52,172 bases of DNA from Streptomyces hygroscopicus (GCF_026168105.1 NZ_LBMW01000051.1:1-52172); one strand, 5' to 3'. Positions 1-10,115 are shown, numbered from the stretch's first letter. Notes: generated by a model not told the origin, from the sequence alone. Numbers and translations: made by a program.

Positions 1-1862
1 GCCCCGCGCGCCGCCCGGCCCCGGCCCGTGGCCCGGCCCCGCGCACCATCCGGCTCGGCAGCCCGCGCCCCCGGCTGCGGATGGTCGGTCTCGCCCTGAC
101 GCTGGTCATGCTCGCCTTCGTCGTACGGCTGGTACAGGTGCAGGCCGTGGACGCGAGCGCATACGCCGCCAAGGCCGACCAGAACCGCTATGTCGGCCGC
201 ACCCTGGCCGCCGTACGCGGCCAGATCACGGACCGCAACGGCGTCGAACTGGCGACCAGCGTGGACGCGTACGACATCACCGCCGACCCGACGCTGTTCA
301 CACCGGAGGCGACCAGGACGGCGGATGCCCCCGAGCAGGCCGCCGCCCTCCTCGCCCCGATCCTCGGCCAGGACTCCGCCTCCGTCGCCCAGAAACTCAG
401 GACCCCGCACACCCGCTACGTCGTGCTGGCCCACCGCCGGACCCCCCAGGTCTGGCAGCAGATCAAGGACCTGAAGAACACACTCGCGGCCAAGGGCCGC
501 ACCGACAGGACCACGGTCAACGTCCTCGCCGGCGTGCTCGCCGAGCCCACCACCAAGCGCGTCTACCCGAACGGCGACCTCGCCGCCGGGATACTGGGCT
601 GGGTCAACGCCGACGGCAAGGGGGGCGGCGGCATCGAGCAGGAGCTCAACAAGGCACTGGCCGGCAAGGACGGCAAGATCCGCTACGCCCAGTCCGGCGG
701 CCGTCTGGTGCCGACCGCGGGCTCCGCCGAGACGCCCGCCGTGGCGGGCTCCGACATCGAGCTGACCATCGACCGTGACATCCAGTGGGCCGCCCAGAGC
801 GCCATCACCGACCAGGTGCAGAAGTCCAAGGCGGACCGCGGCTACGTGGTGGTGCAGGACACCCGGACCGGCCAGATCCTGGCCATGGCGAACGCGCCCG
901 GCTTCGACCCCGACGACCTCTCGGGCGCCACACCGGCGGCCCTCGGCAACGCGGCCCTCCAGGACGCGTACGAGCCCGGATCCACGGCCAAGGTCATGTC
1001 GATGGCCGCCGTGCTGCAGGAGAACGCCGCCACCCCGATGACGCACGTCACCGTGCCCAACCGGCTGCACCGGGGTGACCGGCTGTTCCAGGACGACGTC
1101 GACCACGGGACCTGGTATCTGACGCTCAATGGCGTCCTCGCCAAGTCCAGCAACATCGGCACCATCCTGGCCGCCGGACAGCTCGGCAAGACGCAGCCGG
1201 AGGCGAACCGGATCCTCTACTCGTACCTGCGCAAGTTCGGCATCGGCAGCCCGACCGGACTCGGCTTCCCGGGCGAGACGAACGGCATCCTCGCACCGCC
1301 CGGCAAGTGGTCCACTTCGCAGCAGTACACGATTCCTTTCGGCCAGGGCATGTCGATCAACGCGGTCCAGGCCGCTTCGGTCTACTCGACCATCGCCAAC
1401 GGCGGCGTCCGTGTCGAGCCCACCCTGGTACGCGGCACCAAGGGCCCGGACGGCCGGTTCACGCCGGGCCCTGAGCCCAAGAAGACCAGGGTCGTCAGCG
1501 ACAGCACGGCGAAGACGCTCGCCCAGATGCTGGAGTCCGTCGTGGACGACGAGCAGGGCACCGGTATCAAGGCGCGCATTCCCGGCTACCGCGTCGCGGG
1601 CAAGACGGGTACGGCCAACCGCGTGGATCCGGCCACCGGCAAGTACCGCGGCTACACGTCGTCCTTCGCCGGGTTCGCGCCGGCGGACAACCCGCGCATC
1701 ACCGTCTACTGCGCGATCCAGAACGCCACCAAGGGCAGCTACTTCGGTGGCCAGATCTGCGGCCCCATCTTCAAGCAGGTGATGGAGTTCGCCCTGAAGA
1801 CGCTCCAGGTCCCGCCCACCGGGGCCGGGGCCGCGAACCTCCCCGTGACGTTCACGCCATGA
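1..1862 (+). CDS. ftsI: Peptidoglycan transpeptidase FtsI (PBP3), 5' end cut by the window
   Basis: Class B penicillin-binding protein that crosslinks septal peptidoglycan, anchored in the membrane with its catalytic domain outside. The frame is open from base 3, and the residues before the ATG at 81 (PRTIRLGSPRPRLR) read as a basic Streptomyces FtsI N-terminus, so the true start lies upstream of the window. A single membrane segment follows (VGLALTLVMLAFVV). Counting from the ATG at 81, the three active-site motifs are all present: STAK at 301-304 with the acylated Ser301, SSN at 356-358 and KTG at 508-510. The PBP dimerisation domain lies before them. It is the first dcw gene visible here, and murE begins 36 bases after its stop. 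Confidence 0.96.
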   Translation, partial: PARRPAPARGPAPRTIRLGSPRPRLRMVGLALTLVMLAFVVRLVQVQAVDASAYAAKADQNRYVGRTLAAVRGQITDRNGVELATSVDAYDITADPTLFTPEATRTADAPEQAAALLAPILGQDSASVAQKLRTPHTRYVVLAHRRTPQVWQQIKDLKNTLAAKGRTDRTTVNVLAGVLAEPTTKRVYPNGDLAAGILGWVNADGKGGGGIEQELNKALAGKDGKIRYAQSGGRLVPTAGSAETPAVAGSDIELTIDRDIQWAAQSAITDQVQKSKADRGYVVVQDTRTGQILAMANAPGFDPDDLSGATPAALGNAALQDAYEPGSTAKVMSMAAVLQENAATPMTHVTVPNRLHRGDRLFQDDVDHGTWYLTLNGVLAKSSNIGTILAAGQLGKTQPEANRILYSYLRKFGIGSPTGLGFPGETNGILAPPGKWSTSQQYTIPFGQGMSINAVQAASVYSTIANGGVRVEPTLVRGTKGPDGRFTPGPEPKKTRVVSDSTAKTLAQMLESVVDDEQGTGIKARIPGYRVAGKTGTANRVDPATGKYRGYTSSFAGFAPADNPRITVYCAIQNATKGSYFGGQICGPIFKQVMEFALKTLQVPPTGAGAANLPVTFTP

Positions 1863-1898
1863 TCAGCACTACGGGACAGAACGACCAGGAACGAGCTC

Positions 1899-3554
1899 GT
1901 GACAACGATCACCCCCGATCCCGGGAACCAGACCCCGCTCCCGCCCTCACTTCGCTCCGGCGGGGGTGCGGCGGGTACGCTCACCGCCGTGCCACACGCT
2001 GATCAGTTCCACACCAGTCAGAAGGCCGGTTCCATGACATATCCGGGACCGCCGCGGCCGGCCCACGTCTCCGCCACACCCCTCGCGGAGCTCGCCGGTC
2101 AGCTGGGTGTCACCGCGCCGGAGAGCGCCGCCGGGGTCACGGGCATCACCCACGACTCGCGCGCCGTCCGCCCCGGCGATCTGTATGCCGCCCTGCCCGG
2201 CGCCCGTCTCCACGGCGCGGACTTCGTCACCCAGGCGGCCGGTCTCGGCGCGGTCGCCGTACTGACCGACCCGACCGGCGCCGAGCGCGCCGCGGCCACC
2301 GGGCTCCCGGTCCTCGTGACCGACGACCCGCGCGGGCGGATGGGCGAACTGGCGGCCACGATCTACGGCCGCCCCGGCCGTGATCTGCTCCAGATCGGCA
2401 TCACCGGCACCTCCGGCAAGACCACGACGGCCTACCTCGTCGAGGGCGGTCTGAGGACAGCCCGCAGCACCGGACTCGTCGGCACCGTCGAGATGCGCAT
2501 CGGCGACGAGCGCATCAAGTCCGAGCGAACCACCCCCGAGGCCACCGACCTGCAGGCTCTGTTCGCCGTCATGCGCGAGCGCGGGGTCGAGGCGGTCGCC
2601 ATGGAGGTTTCCAGCCACGCGCTGGTCCTCGGCCGCGTCGACGGCTGTGTCTTCGACATCGCCGTCTTCACCAACCTCAGCCCGGAGCACATGGAGTTCC
2701 ACTCCGACATGGAGGACTACTTCCGGGCAAAGGCGCAGCTGTTCACGGAGAAACGCAGCAGGCTCGGCGTCATCAACCACGACGACGAATACGGCCGCAG
2801 GCTCGTGAAAGAAGCCGGTGTCCCGGTCGTCACCTTCTCCGCCGAGGGCCATCCCGACGCCGACTGGCGCGCCGAGGACGTCCGGATCGGCCCGCTGGAC
2901 TCCACGTTCACCGTGATCGGCCCCAAGGACCAGCGGATCGCCGCCAAGTCGCCGCTCCCGGGCCCCTTCAACGTGGCGAACACGCTCGCCGCTGTCGTCG
3001 CCCTCGCCGAGGCAGGTCTCGACCCGCAGACGGCCGCCGACGGCGTCGCCGCCGTACCGGGGGTCCCGGGCCGCCTGGAGCGCGTGGACGCCGGACAGCC
3101 GTATCTCGCGGTGGTCGACTACGCCCACAAGACCGATGCCGTCGAATCGGTGCTGCGTGCCCTGCGCAAGGTCACCGGGGGCAAGCTGCACGTCGTGCTC
3201 GGCTGCGGCGGCGACCGCGACCGGACCAAGCGCGGCCCGATGGGTGCCGCCGCGGCCCGGCTCGCCGACACCGCCGTACTGACCTCCGACAACCCCCGCT
3301 CCGAGGACCCCCTCGCGATCCTCGCCACCATGCTCGAGGGCGCGGCGTCCGTACCGGCGCACGAACGGGGCGAGGTGCAGGTCTTCGAGGACCGGGCCGC
3401 CGCCATCGCCGCGGCCGTCGCCCGTGCGCGGCCAGGGGACACCGTGCTGGTCGCGGGCAAGGGCCATGAGCAGGGCCAGGACATCGCCGGAGTGGTCCGT
3501 CCCTTCGACGACCGCCAGGTGCTTCGCGAAGCTATCCAGCAGACCCAGGGATGA
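1899..3554 (+). CDS. murE: UDP-MurNAc-L-Ala-D-Glu:diaminopimelate ligase MurE
   Basis: Cytoplasmic ATP-dependent Mur ligase that adds the third stem-peptide residue, expected to be LL-diaminopimelate in Streptomyces. The ATP loop GTSGKTT is at 170-176. DNPR at 464-467 is the motif that separates DAP-adding MurE from lysine-adding enzymes. The GTG at 1899 has AGGAA 7 bases upstream and gives 551 aa. An in-frame ATG at 2034 would give 506 aa and start just before the conserved domain, so the first 45 residues are uncertain. The nucleotide-binding N-terminal, central ATPase and C-terminal domains are all complete. murF starts 4 bases after the stop. Confidence 0.95.
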   Translation: MTTITPDPGNQTPLPPSLRSGGGAAGTLTAVPHADQFHTSQKAGSMTYPGPPRPAHVSATPLAELAGQLGVTAPESAAGVTGITHDSRAVRPGDLYAALPGARLHGADFVTQAAGLGAVAVLTDPTGAERAAATGLPVLVTDDPRGRMGELAATIYGRPGRDLLQIGITGTSGKTTTAYLVEGGLRTARSTGLVGTVEMRIGDERIKSERTTPEATDLQALFAVMRERGVEAVAMEVSSHALVLGRVDGCVFDIAVFTNLSPEHMEFHSDMEDYFRAKAQLFTEKRSRLGVINHDDEYGRRLVKEAGVPVVTFSAEGHPDADWRAEDVRIGPLDSTFTVIGPKDQRIAAKSPLPGPFNVANTLAAVVALAEAGLDPQTAADGVAAVPGVPGRLERVDAGQPYLAVVDYAHKTDAVESVLRALRKVTGGKLHVVLGCGGDRDRTKRGPMGAAAARLADTAVLTSDNPRSEDPLAILATMLEGAASVPAHERGEVQVFEDRAAAIAAAVARARPGDTVLVAGKGHEQGQDIAGVVRPFDDRQVLREAIQQTQG

Positions 3555-3558
3555 ACTT

Positions 3559-4974
3559 GTGATCGCCCTCTCCCTCGCCGAGATCGCCACAGTCGTCGGC
3601 GGGCAGACGCATGACATACCGGATCCGTCCGTCCAGGTCACCGGACCGGTCGTCCGGGACTCCCGCGAGGTGGAGCCCGGCAGCCTCTTCGTCGCCTTCG
3701 CGGGCGAGCGTGTGGACGGACACGACTTCGCGCCAGCGGTCGTCCGGGCCGGTGCCGCCGCCGTCCTGGCGTCCCGCCCCGTCGGCGTGCCCGCGATCGT
3801 CGTGGACGACGTACAGGCCGCCCTCGGCGCCCTGGCGCGCCACGTCGTGCAGCGGCTTGGAGCCACCCTCGTGGCGCTCACCGGCTCCGCGGGCAAGACA
3901 AGCACCAAGGACCTCATCGCCCAGGTGCTCCAGCACAGGGCGCCGACGGTGTGGACGCCCGGCTCGCTCAACAACGAGATCGGGCTGCCGCTCACCGCCC
4001 TCAGCGCGACCGAGGAGACCAAGTTCCTCGTCCTGGAGATGGGCGCCCGCGGAATCGGCCACATCCGCTACCTCACCGACCTGACCCCGCCGAGGATCGG
4101 ACTGGTGCTCAACGTGGGCACCGCCCACATCGGCGAGTTCGGCGGCCGTGAGCAGATCGCACAGGCGAAGGGCGAACTCGTCGAGAGCCTGCCCGCGTCG
4201 GACGCCGGCGGCGTCGCGGTCCTCAACGCCGACGATCCGCTCGTACGGGCGATGGCCTCCCGTACAAAGGCGAAGGTGATCCTTTTCGGAGAGTCCGGCG
4301 AAGCGGACGTACGCGCCGAGAACGTGAGACTCACGGACAGCGGACAGCCCGCGTTCAGCCTTCACACACCCTCCGGGTGCAGCGACGTGACCATGCGCCT
4401 GTACGGTGAGCACCACGTGTCGAACGCGCTCGCCGCGGCCGCCGTCGCCCATGAGTTGGGCATGTCCGCTCACGAGATCGCCCTCGCGCTCTCCGAGGCG
4501 GGCTCCCTCTCCCGCTGGCGGATGGAGGTCACCGAGCGCCCGGACGGCGTGACGATCGTCAACGACGCCTACAACGCGAACCCCGAGTCCATGAGGGCCG
4601 CACTGCGCGCGCTGGCAGCCATGGGCAAGGGGCGGCGGACCTGGGCGGTGCTCGGCAAGATGGCCGAACTCGGGGACGAGGCGCTCGCCGAGCACGACGC
4701 GGTCGGACGGCTCGCCGTCCGGCTCAACGTCAGCAAGCTCGTCGCGGTCGGGGGCAGGGAAGCGTCCTGGCTGCAACTGGGCGCATATAACGAGGGTTCG
4801 TGGGGTGAGGAGTCGGTGCACGTGTCCGACGCACAGGCGGCGGTCGACCTGTTGCGCAGCGAGTTGCGCCCGGGAGACGTCGTACTCGTGAAGGCGTCCC
4901 GGTCGGTCGGGCTCGAGAGCGTGGCGCAGGCGCTGCTCGAGACCGGTGCCGAGGGTGAGGTTGCCGCCCGATGA
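3559..4974 (+). CDS. murF: UDP-MurNAc-tripeptide:D-Ala-D-Ala ligase MurF
   Basis: Mur ligase that attaches D-Ala-D-Ala to complete the UDP-MurNAc-pentapeptide in the cytoplasm. The ATP loop GSAGKTS begins at residue 109, and the family segments NNEIGLPLT and NDAYNANPESMRAAL are present. The frame is open from 3424, inside murE, but the GTG at 3559 fits best: it lies 4 bases after the murE stop, has AGGG about 8 bases upstream, and starts the protein at the conserved MIALSLAEIA. Length is 471 aa, normal for the family. The stop overlaps the mraY start as ATGA, which suggests translational coupling. Confidence 0.95.
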   Translation: MIALSLAEIATVVGGQTHDIPDPSVQVTGPVVRDSREVEPGSLFVAFAGERVDGHDFAPAVVRAGAAAVLASRPVGVPAIVVDDVQAALGALARHVVQRLGATLVALTGSAGKTSTKDLIAQVLQHRAPTVWTPGSLNNEIGLPLTALSATEETKFLVLEMGARGIGHIRYLTDLTPPRIGLVLNVGTAHIGEFGGREQIAQAKGELVESLPASDAGGVAVLNADDPLVRAMASRTKAKVILFGESGEADVRAENVRLTDSGQPAFSLHTPSGCSDVTMRLYGEHHVSNALAAAAVAHELGMSAHEIALALSEAGSLSRWRMEVTERPDGVTIVNDAYNANPESMRAALRALAAMGKGRRTWAVLGKMAELGDEALAEHDAVGRLAVRLNVSKLVAVGGREASWLQLGAYNEGSWGEESVHVSDAQAAVDLLRSELRPGDVVLVKASRSVGLESVAQALLETGAEGEVAAR

Positions 4975-6044
4975 TGAAGCAGATCCTGTTCGCGGGAGTC
5001 ATTGGCCTCTTCCTGACCCTGATCGGCACCCCGCTGCTGATCAAGCTGCTGGCCCGCAAGGGCTACGGGCAGTACATCCGCGACGACGGCCCGCGCGAGC
5101 ACCACAGCAAGCGCGGCACGCCGACCATGGGCGGCATTGCCTTCATCCTGGCGACGATCGCCGCGTACTTCCTCTCCAAGGTGATCACGGGCTACGCGCC
5201 GACTTTCTCCGGGCTGCTGGTGCTCGCGCTGATGGCGGGCATGGGCCTGGTCGGCTTCCTCGACGACTACATCAAGATCGTCAAGAGGCGCTCGCTGGGC
5301 CTGCGGGCCAAGGCCAAGATGGCCGGACAGCTGATCGTCGGCATCGCCTTCGCGGTGCTGGCGCTGCAGTTCGCCGACAGCCACGGCAACACCCCGGCCT
5401 CCACCAAGCTCTCCTTCGTGCAGGACTTCGGCTGGACCATCGGCCCGGTGCTGTTCGTCATCTGGGCGCTGTTCATGATTTTGGCGATGTCGAACGGCGT
5501 GAACCTCACCGACGGTCTCGACGGCCTCGCCACCGGCGCCTCCGTGCTGGTCTTCGGCGCGTACACTTTCATCGGTGTCTGGCAGTTCCAGGAGTCCTGC
5601 GCCAACGCGATGACCCTGACGAACCCGTCGGCCTGCTACCAGGTGCGCGACCCGCTCGACCTCGCCATCGTCAGCTCGGCGCTGATGGGCGCCTGCCTGG
5701 GCTTCCTGTGGTGGAACACCTCACCCGCCAAAATCTTCATGGGCGACACCGGATCCCTCGCGCTGGGCGGTGCCCTCGCGGGCCTGGCGATCTGCTCCCG
5801 CACCGAGCTGCTGCTCGCGCTCCTCGGCGGTCTGTTCGTCCTGATCACCATGTCCGTCGTCATCCAGGTCGGCTCGTTCCGCCTCACCGGGAAGCGTGTC
5901 TTCCGGATGGCCCCGCTCCAGCACCACTTCGAGCTCAAGGGCTGGTCCGAGGTCCTTGTGGTGGTCCGGTTCTGGATCATCCAGGGCATTTGCGTGGTCG
6001 TCGGACTGGGCATCTTCTACGCAGGATGGGCAGCGGAAAAGTGA
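4971..6044 (+). CDS. mraY: Phospho-MurNAc-pentapeptide transferase MraY
   Basis: Integral membrane enzyme that transfers phospho-MurNAc-pentapeptide to undecaprenyl phosphate, making lipid I. It has 357 aa and about ten hydrophobic helices. The catalytic and Mg-binding signatures are visible: Asp98-Asp99 in FLDDYIK and NGVNLTDGLDG from Asn175, with a later FMGDTGS. Two adjacent ATGs (4971 and 4974) are possible starts, and the first overlaps the murF stop by 4 bases. The C-terminus overlaps the start region of murD. Confidence 0.96.
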   Translation: MMKQILFAGVIGLFLTLIGTPLLIKLLARKGYGQYIRDDGPREHHSKRGTPTMGGIAFILATIAAYFLSKVITGYAPTFSGLLVLALMAGMGLVGFLDDYIKIVKRRSLGLRAKAKMAGQLIVGIAFAVLALQFADSHGNTPASTKLSFVQDFGWTIGPVLFVIWALFMILAMSNGVNLTDGLDGLATGASVLVFGAYTFIGVWQFQESCANAMTLTNPSACYQVRDPLDLAIVSSALMGACLGFLWWNTSPAKIFMGDTGSLALGGALAGLAICSRTELLLALLGGLFVLITMSVVIQVGSFRLTGKRVFRMAPLQHHFELKGWSEVLVVVRFWIIQGICVVVGLGIFYAGWAAEK

Positions 6045-7450
6045 CCGACTGGCAGGGGAAGCGCGTCACCGTCGCGGGCCTCGGCGTCTCCGGGGTCCCG
6101 GCGGCCAAGGTGCTGCACGGGCTCGGAGCGCTCGTGACCGTCGTCAACGACGGCGACGACGAGCGGTCCCGGGCACAGGCCGCGGAGCTGGAAGCGCTGG
6201 GCATCACCGTCCGCCTCGGCGACGGCGCAACCCTGCCCGAGGGCACCGAACTGATCGTCACCGCCCCCGGCTGGCGGCCCGACAAGCCGCTGTTCGCCGC
6301 CGCCGCCGAGGCGGGCGTCCCGGTCTGGGGCGACGTCGAGCTGGCCTGGCAGCTGCGGGGACCCGACGCGGCCCCGTGGCTCGCGGTCACGGGTACCAAC
6401 GGCAAGACCACGACCGTCCAGATGCTCGCCTCGATCCTCGAGGCGGCGGGCCTGCGCACGGCCGCGGTCGGCAACATCGGTGTCTCCCTGCTCGACGTCG
6501 TGCTCGGCGAGGAGCAGTACGACGTCCTGGCGGTGGAGCTGTCGAGCTACCAGCTCCACTGGGCGCCGTCGCTGCGCGCCCACTCCGCCGCCGTGCTCAA
6601 CCTGGCGCCCGACCACCTCGACTGGCACGGCTCCATGGAGGCGTACGCCGCCGACAAGGGCCGCATCTACGAGGGCAACCGGATCGCGTGCGTGTACAAC
6701 GTGGCCGACAAGGCCACCGAGGACCTCGTGCGCGAGGCCGACGTCGAGGAGGGCTGCCGGGCCATCGGCTTCACGCTGGGCACTCCGGGGCCCTCCCAAC
6801 TCGGCGTCGTGGAAGGCATCCTGGTCGACCGGGCCTTCGTCGAGAACCGGCAGAAGAACGCCCAGGAGCTGGCCGAGGTCTCCGACGTCAACCCGCCGGC
6901 CCCGCACAACATCGCCAACGCCCTTGCTGCGGCGGCGCTCGCCCGCGCCTTCGGGGTGCCCGCCACGGCCGTACGGGACGGCTTGCGGGCCTTCACGCCC
7001 GATGCCCACCGCATCGCGCACGTGGCGGACGTGGACGGCGTCGCGTACGTCGACGACTCCAAGGCGACCAACACGCATGCGGCGGAAGCCTCGTTGGCGG
7101 CGTACGAGTCGATCGTGTGGATCGCGGGCGGCCTCGCCAAGGGCGCGGCCTTCGAAGAGCTGGTCGTCAAGTCGGCGAAGCGGCTTCGGGGCGCGGTGCT
7201 CATCGGCGCGGATCGTGCCCTGATCCGTGAAGCCCTTGCGCGACACGCGCCGGAAGTACCCGTCGTCGACCTCGAACGGACCGACACTGGGGCGATGCGT
7301 GCGGCGGTGCGGGAGGCGCGGGGGCTCGCTCGGGCGGGCGACACGGTGTTGCTGGCGCCGGCCTGTGCCTCCATGGACATGTTCACGAACTACAACAAGC
7401 GCGGAGACGCTTTCGCTGAGGCGGTTCGCGAACTCGGCGTCGGCGCCTGA
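6026..7450 (+). CDS. murD: UDP-MurNAc-L-Ala:D-Glu ligase MurD
   Basis: Cytoplasmic ligase that adds D-glutamate to UDP-MurNAc-L-Ala. The N-terminal Rossmann-like motif VAGLGVSG is present, as is the ATP loop GTNGKTT at 123-129 (counted from 6026). The C-terminal part has the family segment DDSKATNTHAA. Two starts are plausible. The ATG at 6026 gives 474 aa and overlaps mraY by 19 bases. The GTG at 6041 gives 469 aa and overlaps the mraY stop as GTGA, the coupling style seen elsewhere in this window. Neither has a convincing Shine-Dalgarno. A 184-base gap follows before ftsW. Confidence 0.94.
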   Translation: MGSGKVTDWQGKRVTVAGLGVSGVPAAKVLHGLGALVTVVNDGDDERSRAQAAELEALGITVRLGDGATLPEGTELIVTAPGWRPDKPLFAAAAEAGVPVWGDVELAWQLRGPDAAPWLAVTGTNGKTTTVQMLASILEAAGLRTAAVGNIGVSLLDVVLGEEQYDVLAVELSSYQLHWAPSLRAHSAAVLNLAPDHLDWHGSMEAYAADKGRIYEGNRIACVYNVADKATEDLVREADVEEGCRAIGFTLGTPGPSQLGVVEGILVDRAFVENRQKNAQELAEVSDVNPPAPHNIANALAAAALARAFGVPATAVRDGLRAFTPDAHRIAHVADVDGVAYVDDSKATNTHAAEASLAAYESIVWIAGGLAKGAAFEELVVKSAKRLRGAVLIGADRALIREALARHAPEVPVVDLERTDTGAMRAAVREARGLARAGDTVLLAPACASMDMFTNYNKRGDAFAEAVRELGVGA

Positions 7451-7634
7451 CTGCGGGTCTCGGCCACGGCGGGTGCTCGGGACCCTTGGAGGGACGCGTG
7501 ACTCGGATGTGGCCGGTGGTTCGCCGGAGGGTGCCCCCCGTCGGCACGGCGGAGTGCCGGCCCCTCGTTCCTCCTGTGCCCCGAGGGCCTGGGGGGAGCT
7601 CCGGCGGGACGTTCTCCCGCAGCGGCGGTGATCG
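7451..7634. other. murD-ftsW spacer
   Basis: 184 bases without a supported gene, between two closely linked dcw genes. I see no strong terminator hairpin or clear promoter here, so transcription probably reads through from murD into ftsW. Confidence 0.5.
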
Positions 7635-8984
7635 ATGATGCCCGGCAGCCGAACCGGCCGTCCCCCCGCCCAGCGGACCGTCGAGCGGCCCTCCGCCCCG
7701 CGCCCCGCCGGCGGCCCCGTCGTCCGGCTGCTCATCCGTGCCCGGCGCGCCTGGGACCGGCCCCTCACCGCCTACTACGTGATCCTCGGCGCCAGTCTGC
7801 TGATCACCGTGCTCGGCCTGGTGATGGTCTACTCGGCCTCGCAGATCACCGCCCTGCAGAAATCACTGCCGGGGTCGTTCTTCTTCCGCAAGCAGTTCCT
7901 GGCGGCCTCGATCGGGGCCGTGCTGCTGCTCGTCGCCGCGCGGATGCCCGTGAAGCTGCACCGGGCGCTGGCGTACCCGATGCTGGCGGGCGGCCTCTTC
8001 CTGCTGATCCTGGTGCAGGTTCCGGGGATAGGGATGGCGGTCAACGGCAACCGGAACTGGATCTCGCTCGGCGGTTCCTTCCAGATCCAGCCCAGTGAGT
8101 TCGGCAAACTCGCGCTCGTGCTGTGGGGCGCCGACCTGATGGCCCGCAAGCAGGAGAAGCGGCTGCTCGGCCAGTGGAAGCACATGCTGGTACCGCTCGT
8201 CCCGGCGACGTTCCTGCTGCTCGGGCTGATCATGCTCGGCGGGGACATGGGAACGACGATCATCCTGACCGCGATCCTGTTCGGGCTGCTGTGGATGGCC
8301 GGTGCGCCCACCCGGCTGTTCGTCGGCGTGCTGGCCGTCACCGCGGTGCTCGGCGCCCTCGCCATCGAGACCAGCCCGCACCGTTTGAACCGGCTCGCCT
8401 GCATCGGCGCCACCGATCCCGGACCCAATGACATCTGCTGGCAGGGTGTGCACGGCATCTATGCGCTCGCGTCGGGCGGAATCTTCGGTTCAGGACTCGG
8501 TGCGAGTGTGGAAAAATGGGGCCAACTACCCGAAGCGCACACCGATTTCATCTTCGCCGTCACCGGTGAGGAACTGGGCCTCGCGGGGACGCTGTCGGTG
8601 GTCGCCCTCTTCGCGGCTCTAGGCTATGCGGGTATCCGCGTGGCCGGACGCACGGAGGACACCTTCGTGAGGTACGCCGCGGGAGGCGTGACAACCTGGA
8701 TCATCGCTCAGGCGGTGATCAACATGGGTGCGGTGCTCGGCCTGCTGCCGATCGCCGGTGTCCCCCTCCCGCTGTTCTCCTACGGGGGATCCGCCCTGCT
8801 GCCGACCATGTTCGCCATCGGGTTGCTGATCGCGTTCGCGCGCGACGAGCCCGCTGCGCGGGCGGCGCTTGCCATGCGGCAACCCCGCTTTGGTAGAAAG
8901 CGGGCTGGAGGACCTCAGGGACCTCGGAGATGGAACACGATGCGACGGCGTGCCTCGGCGGCGCGTTCGTCCGGAGAGCGGTGA
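7635..8984 (+). CDS. ftsW: Septal peptidoglycan glycosyltransferase FtsW (SEDS family)
   Basis: Polytopic membrane SEDS protein that polymerises lipid II at the septum together with FtsI. It has 449 aa with about ten hydrophobic segments. Family signatures include NRNWISLGG followed by QPSEFGKLALVLWGA, and a late GVPLPLFSYGGSALL. Starts at 7635 or 7638 (adjacent ATGs) differ by one residue. The N-terminal 35 residues are Pro- and Arg-rich and cytoplasmic, and the C-terminal 50 are also basic. murG starts 6 bases after the stop. Confidence 0.96.
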   Translation: MMPGSRTGRPPAQRTVERPSAPRPAGGPVVRLLIRARRAWDRPLTAYYVILGASLLITVLGLVMVYSASQITALQKSLPGSFFFRKQFLAASIGAVLLLVAARMPVKLHRALAYPMLAGGLFLLILVQVPGIGMAVNGNRNWISLGGSFQIQPSEFGKLALVLWGADLMARKQEKRLLGQWKHMLVPLVPATFLLLGLIMLGGDMGTTIILTAILFGLLWMAGAPTRLFVGVLAVTAVLGALAIETSPHRLNRLACIGATDPGPNDICWQGVHGIYALASGGIFGSGLGASVEKWGQLPEAHTDFIFAVTGEELGLAGTLSVVALFAALGYAGIRVAGRTEDTFVRYAAGGVTTWIIAQAVINMGAVLGLLPIAGVPLPLFSYGGSALLPTMFAIGLLIAFARDEPAARAALAMRQPRFGRKRAGGPQGPRRWNTMRRRASAARSSGER

Positions 8985-8990
8985 ATTTCG

Positions 8991-10085
8991 GTGCATGTCG
9001 TACTCGCCGGTGGGGGGACCGCCGGCCACATCGAGCCCGCGCTCGCCCTCGCGGACGCCCTGCGCAGGCAGGATCCGACCGTGGGGATCACGGCCCTGGG
9101 CACGGAGCGCGGCCTGGAGACCAGGCTCGTACCCGAGCGCGGCTATGAACTCGCGCTGATCCCGGCCGTCCCCCTGCCACGCAAGCCCACCCCTGAGCTG
9201 ATCACGGTCCCCGGGCGGCTGCGCGGCACGATCAAGGCCGCCGAGCAGATCCTGGAGCGCACGAAGGCGGACGTCGTCGTCGGCTTCGGCGGCTATGTCG
9301 CCCTGCCCGGCTATCTGGCCGCCAAGCGCCTCGGTGTGCCGATCGTCATCCACGAGGCCAACGCGCGCCCCGGCCTGGCCAACAAGATCGGTTCCCGGTA
9401 CGCGGCCCAGGTCGCCGTCTCCACTCCGGACAGCAAGCTGCGAGGCGCCCGCTACGTCGGCATCCCGCTGCGCCGCACCATCGCCACCCTGGACCGCGCG
9501 GCCGTGCGTCCGGAGGCCCGTGCCGCGTTCGGGCTCGACCCCAATCTGCCCACGCTGCTGGTCTCCGGCGGTTCGCAGGGCGCCCGCCGGCTCAACGAGG
9601 TGGTCCAGCAGGCCGCCCCGTACCTCCAGCAGTCCGGTGTCCAGATCCTGCATGCGGTCGGCCCGAAGAACGAACTGCCACAGGTGCACCAGATGCCGGG
9701 AATGCCCCCCTACATCCCGGTACCGTACCTGGATCGTATGGACCTCGCGTACGCGGCGGCCGACATGATGCTCTGCCGTGCGGGCGCGATGACCGTCGCC
9801 GAGCTCTCCGCCGTCGGGCTCCCGGCCGCGTACGTCCCGCTGCCCATCGGCAACGGCGAACAGCGGCTGAACGCCCAGCCGGTGGTCAAGGCCGGCGGCG
9901 GACTGCTGGTCGACGACGCGGAGCTCACGCCCGAGTGGGTCCAGCAGAATGTCCTGCCCGTGCTCGCCGACCCGCACCGGCTCTACCAGATGTCCCGTGC
10001 CGCCGGCGAGTTCGGCCGCCGGGACGCCGACGACCTGCTCGTCGGCATGGTGTACGAGGCGATGGCCTCGCGCCACCGCCAGTAA
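8991..10085 (+). CDS. murG: Lipid I GlcNAc transferase MurG
   Basis: Peripheral membrane glycosyltransferase that adds GlcNAc from UDP-GlcNAc to lipid I, giving lipid II. The N-terminal glycine-rich loop GGGTAGH (residues 6-12) binds the acceptor. The C-terminal donor domain carries SGGSQGARRLN and the segment AGAMTVAELSAVGLPAAYVP. The GTG at 8991 gives 364 aa, the usual length. GGAGAG lies 12 bases upstream, inside the end of ftsW. A 142-base spacer with a long inverted repeat follows before ftsQ. Confidence 0.96.
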   Translation: MHVVLAGGGTAGHIEPALALADALRRQDPTVGITALGTERGLETRLVPERGYELALIPAVPLPRKPTPELITVPGRLRGTIKAAEQILERTKADVVVGFGGYVALPGYLAAKRLGVPIVIHEANARPGLANKIGSRYAAQVAVSTPDSKLRGARYVGIPLRRTIATLDRAAVRPEARAAFGLDPNLPTLLVSGGSQGARRLNEVVQQAAPYLQQSGVQILHAVGPKNELPQVHQMPGMPPYIPVPYLDRMDLAYAAADMMLCRAGAMTVAELSAVGLPAAYVPLPIGNGEQRLNAQPVVKAGGGLLVDDAELTPEWVQQNVLPVLADPHRLYQMSRAAGEFGRRDADDLLVGMVYEAMASRHRQ

Positions 10086-10115
10086 CGCACATCGGCGAGT
10101 GAGCCGAAGGGACGC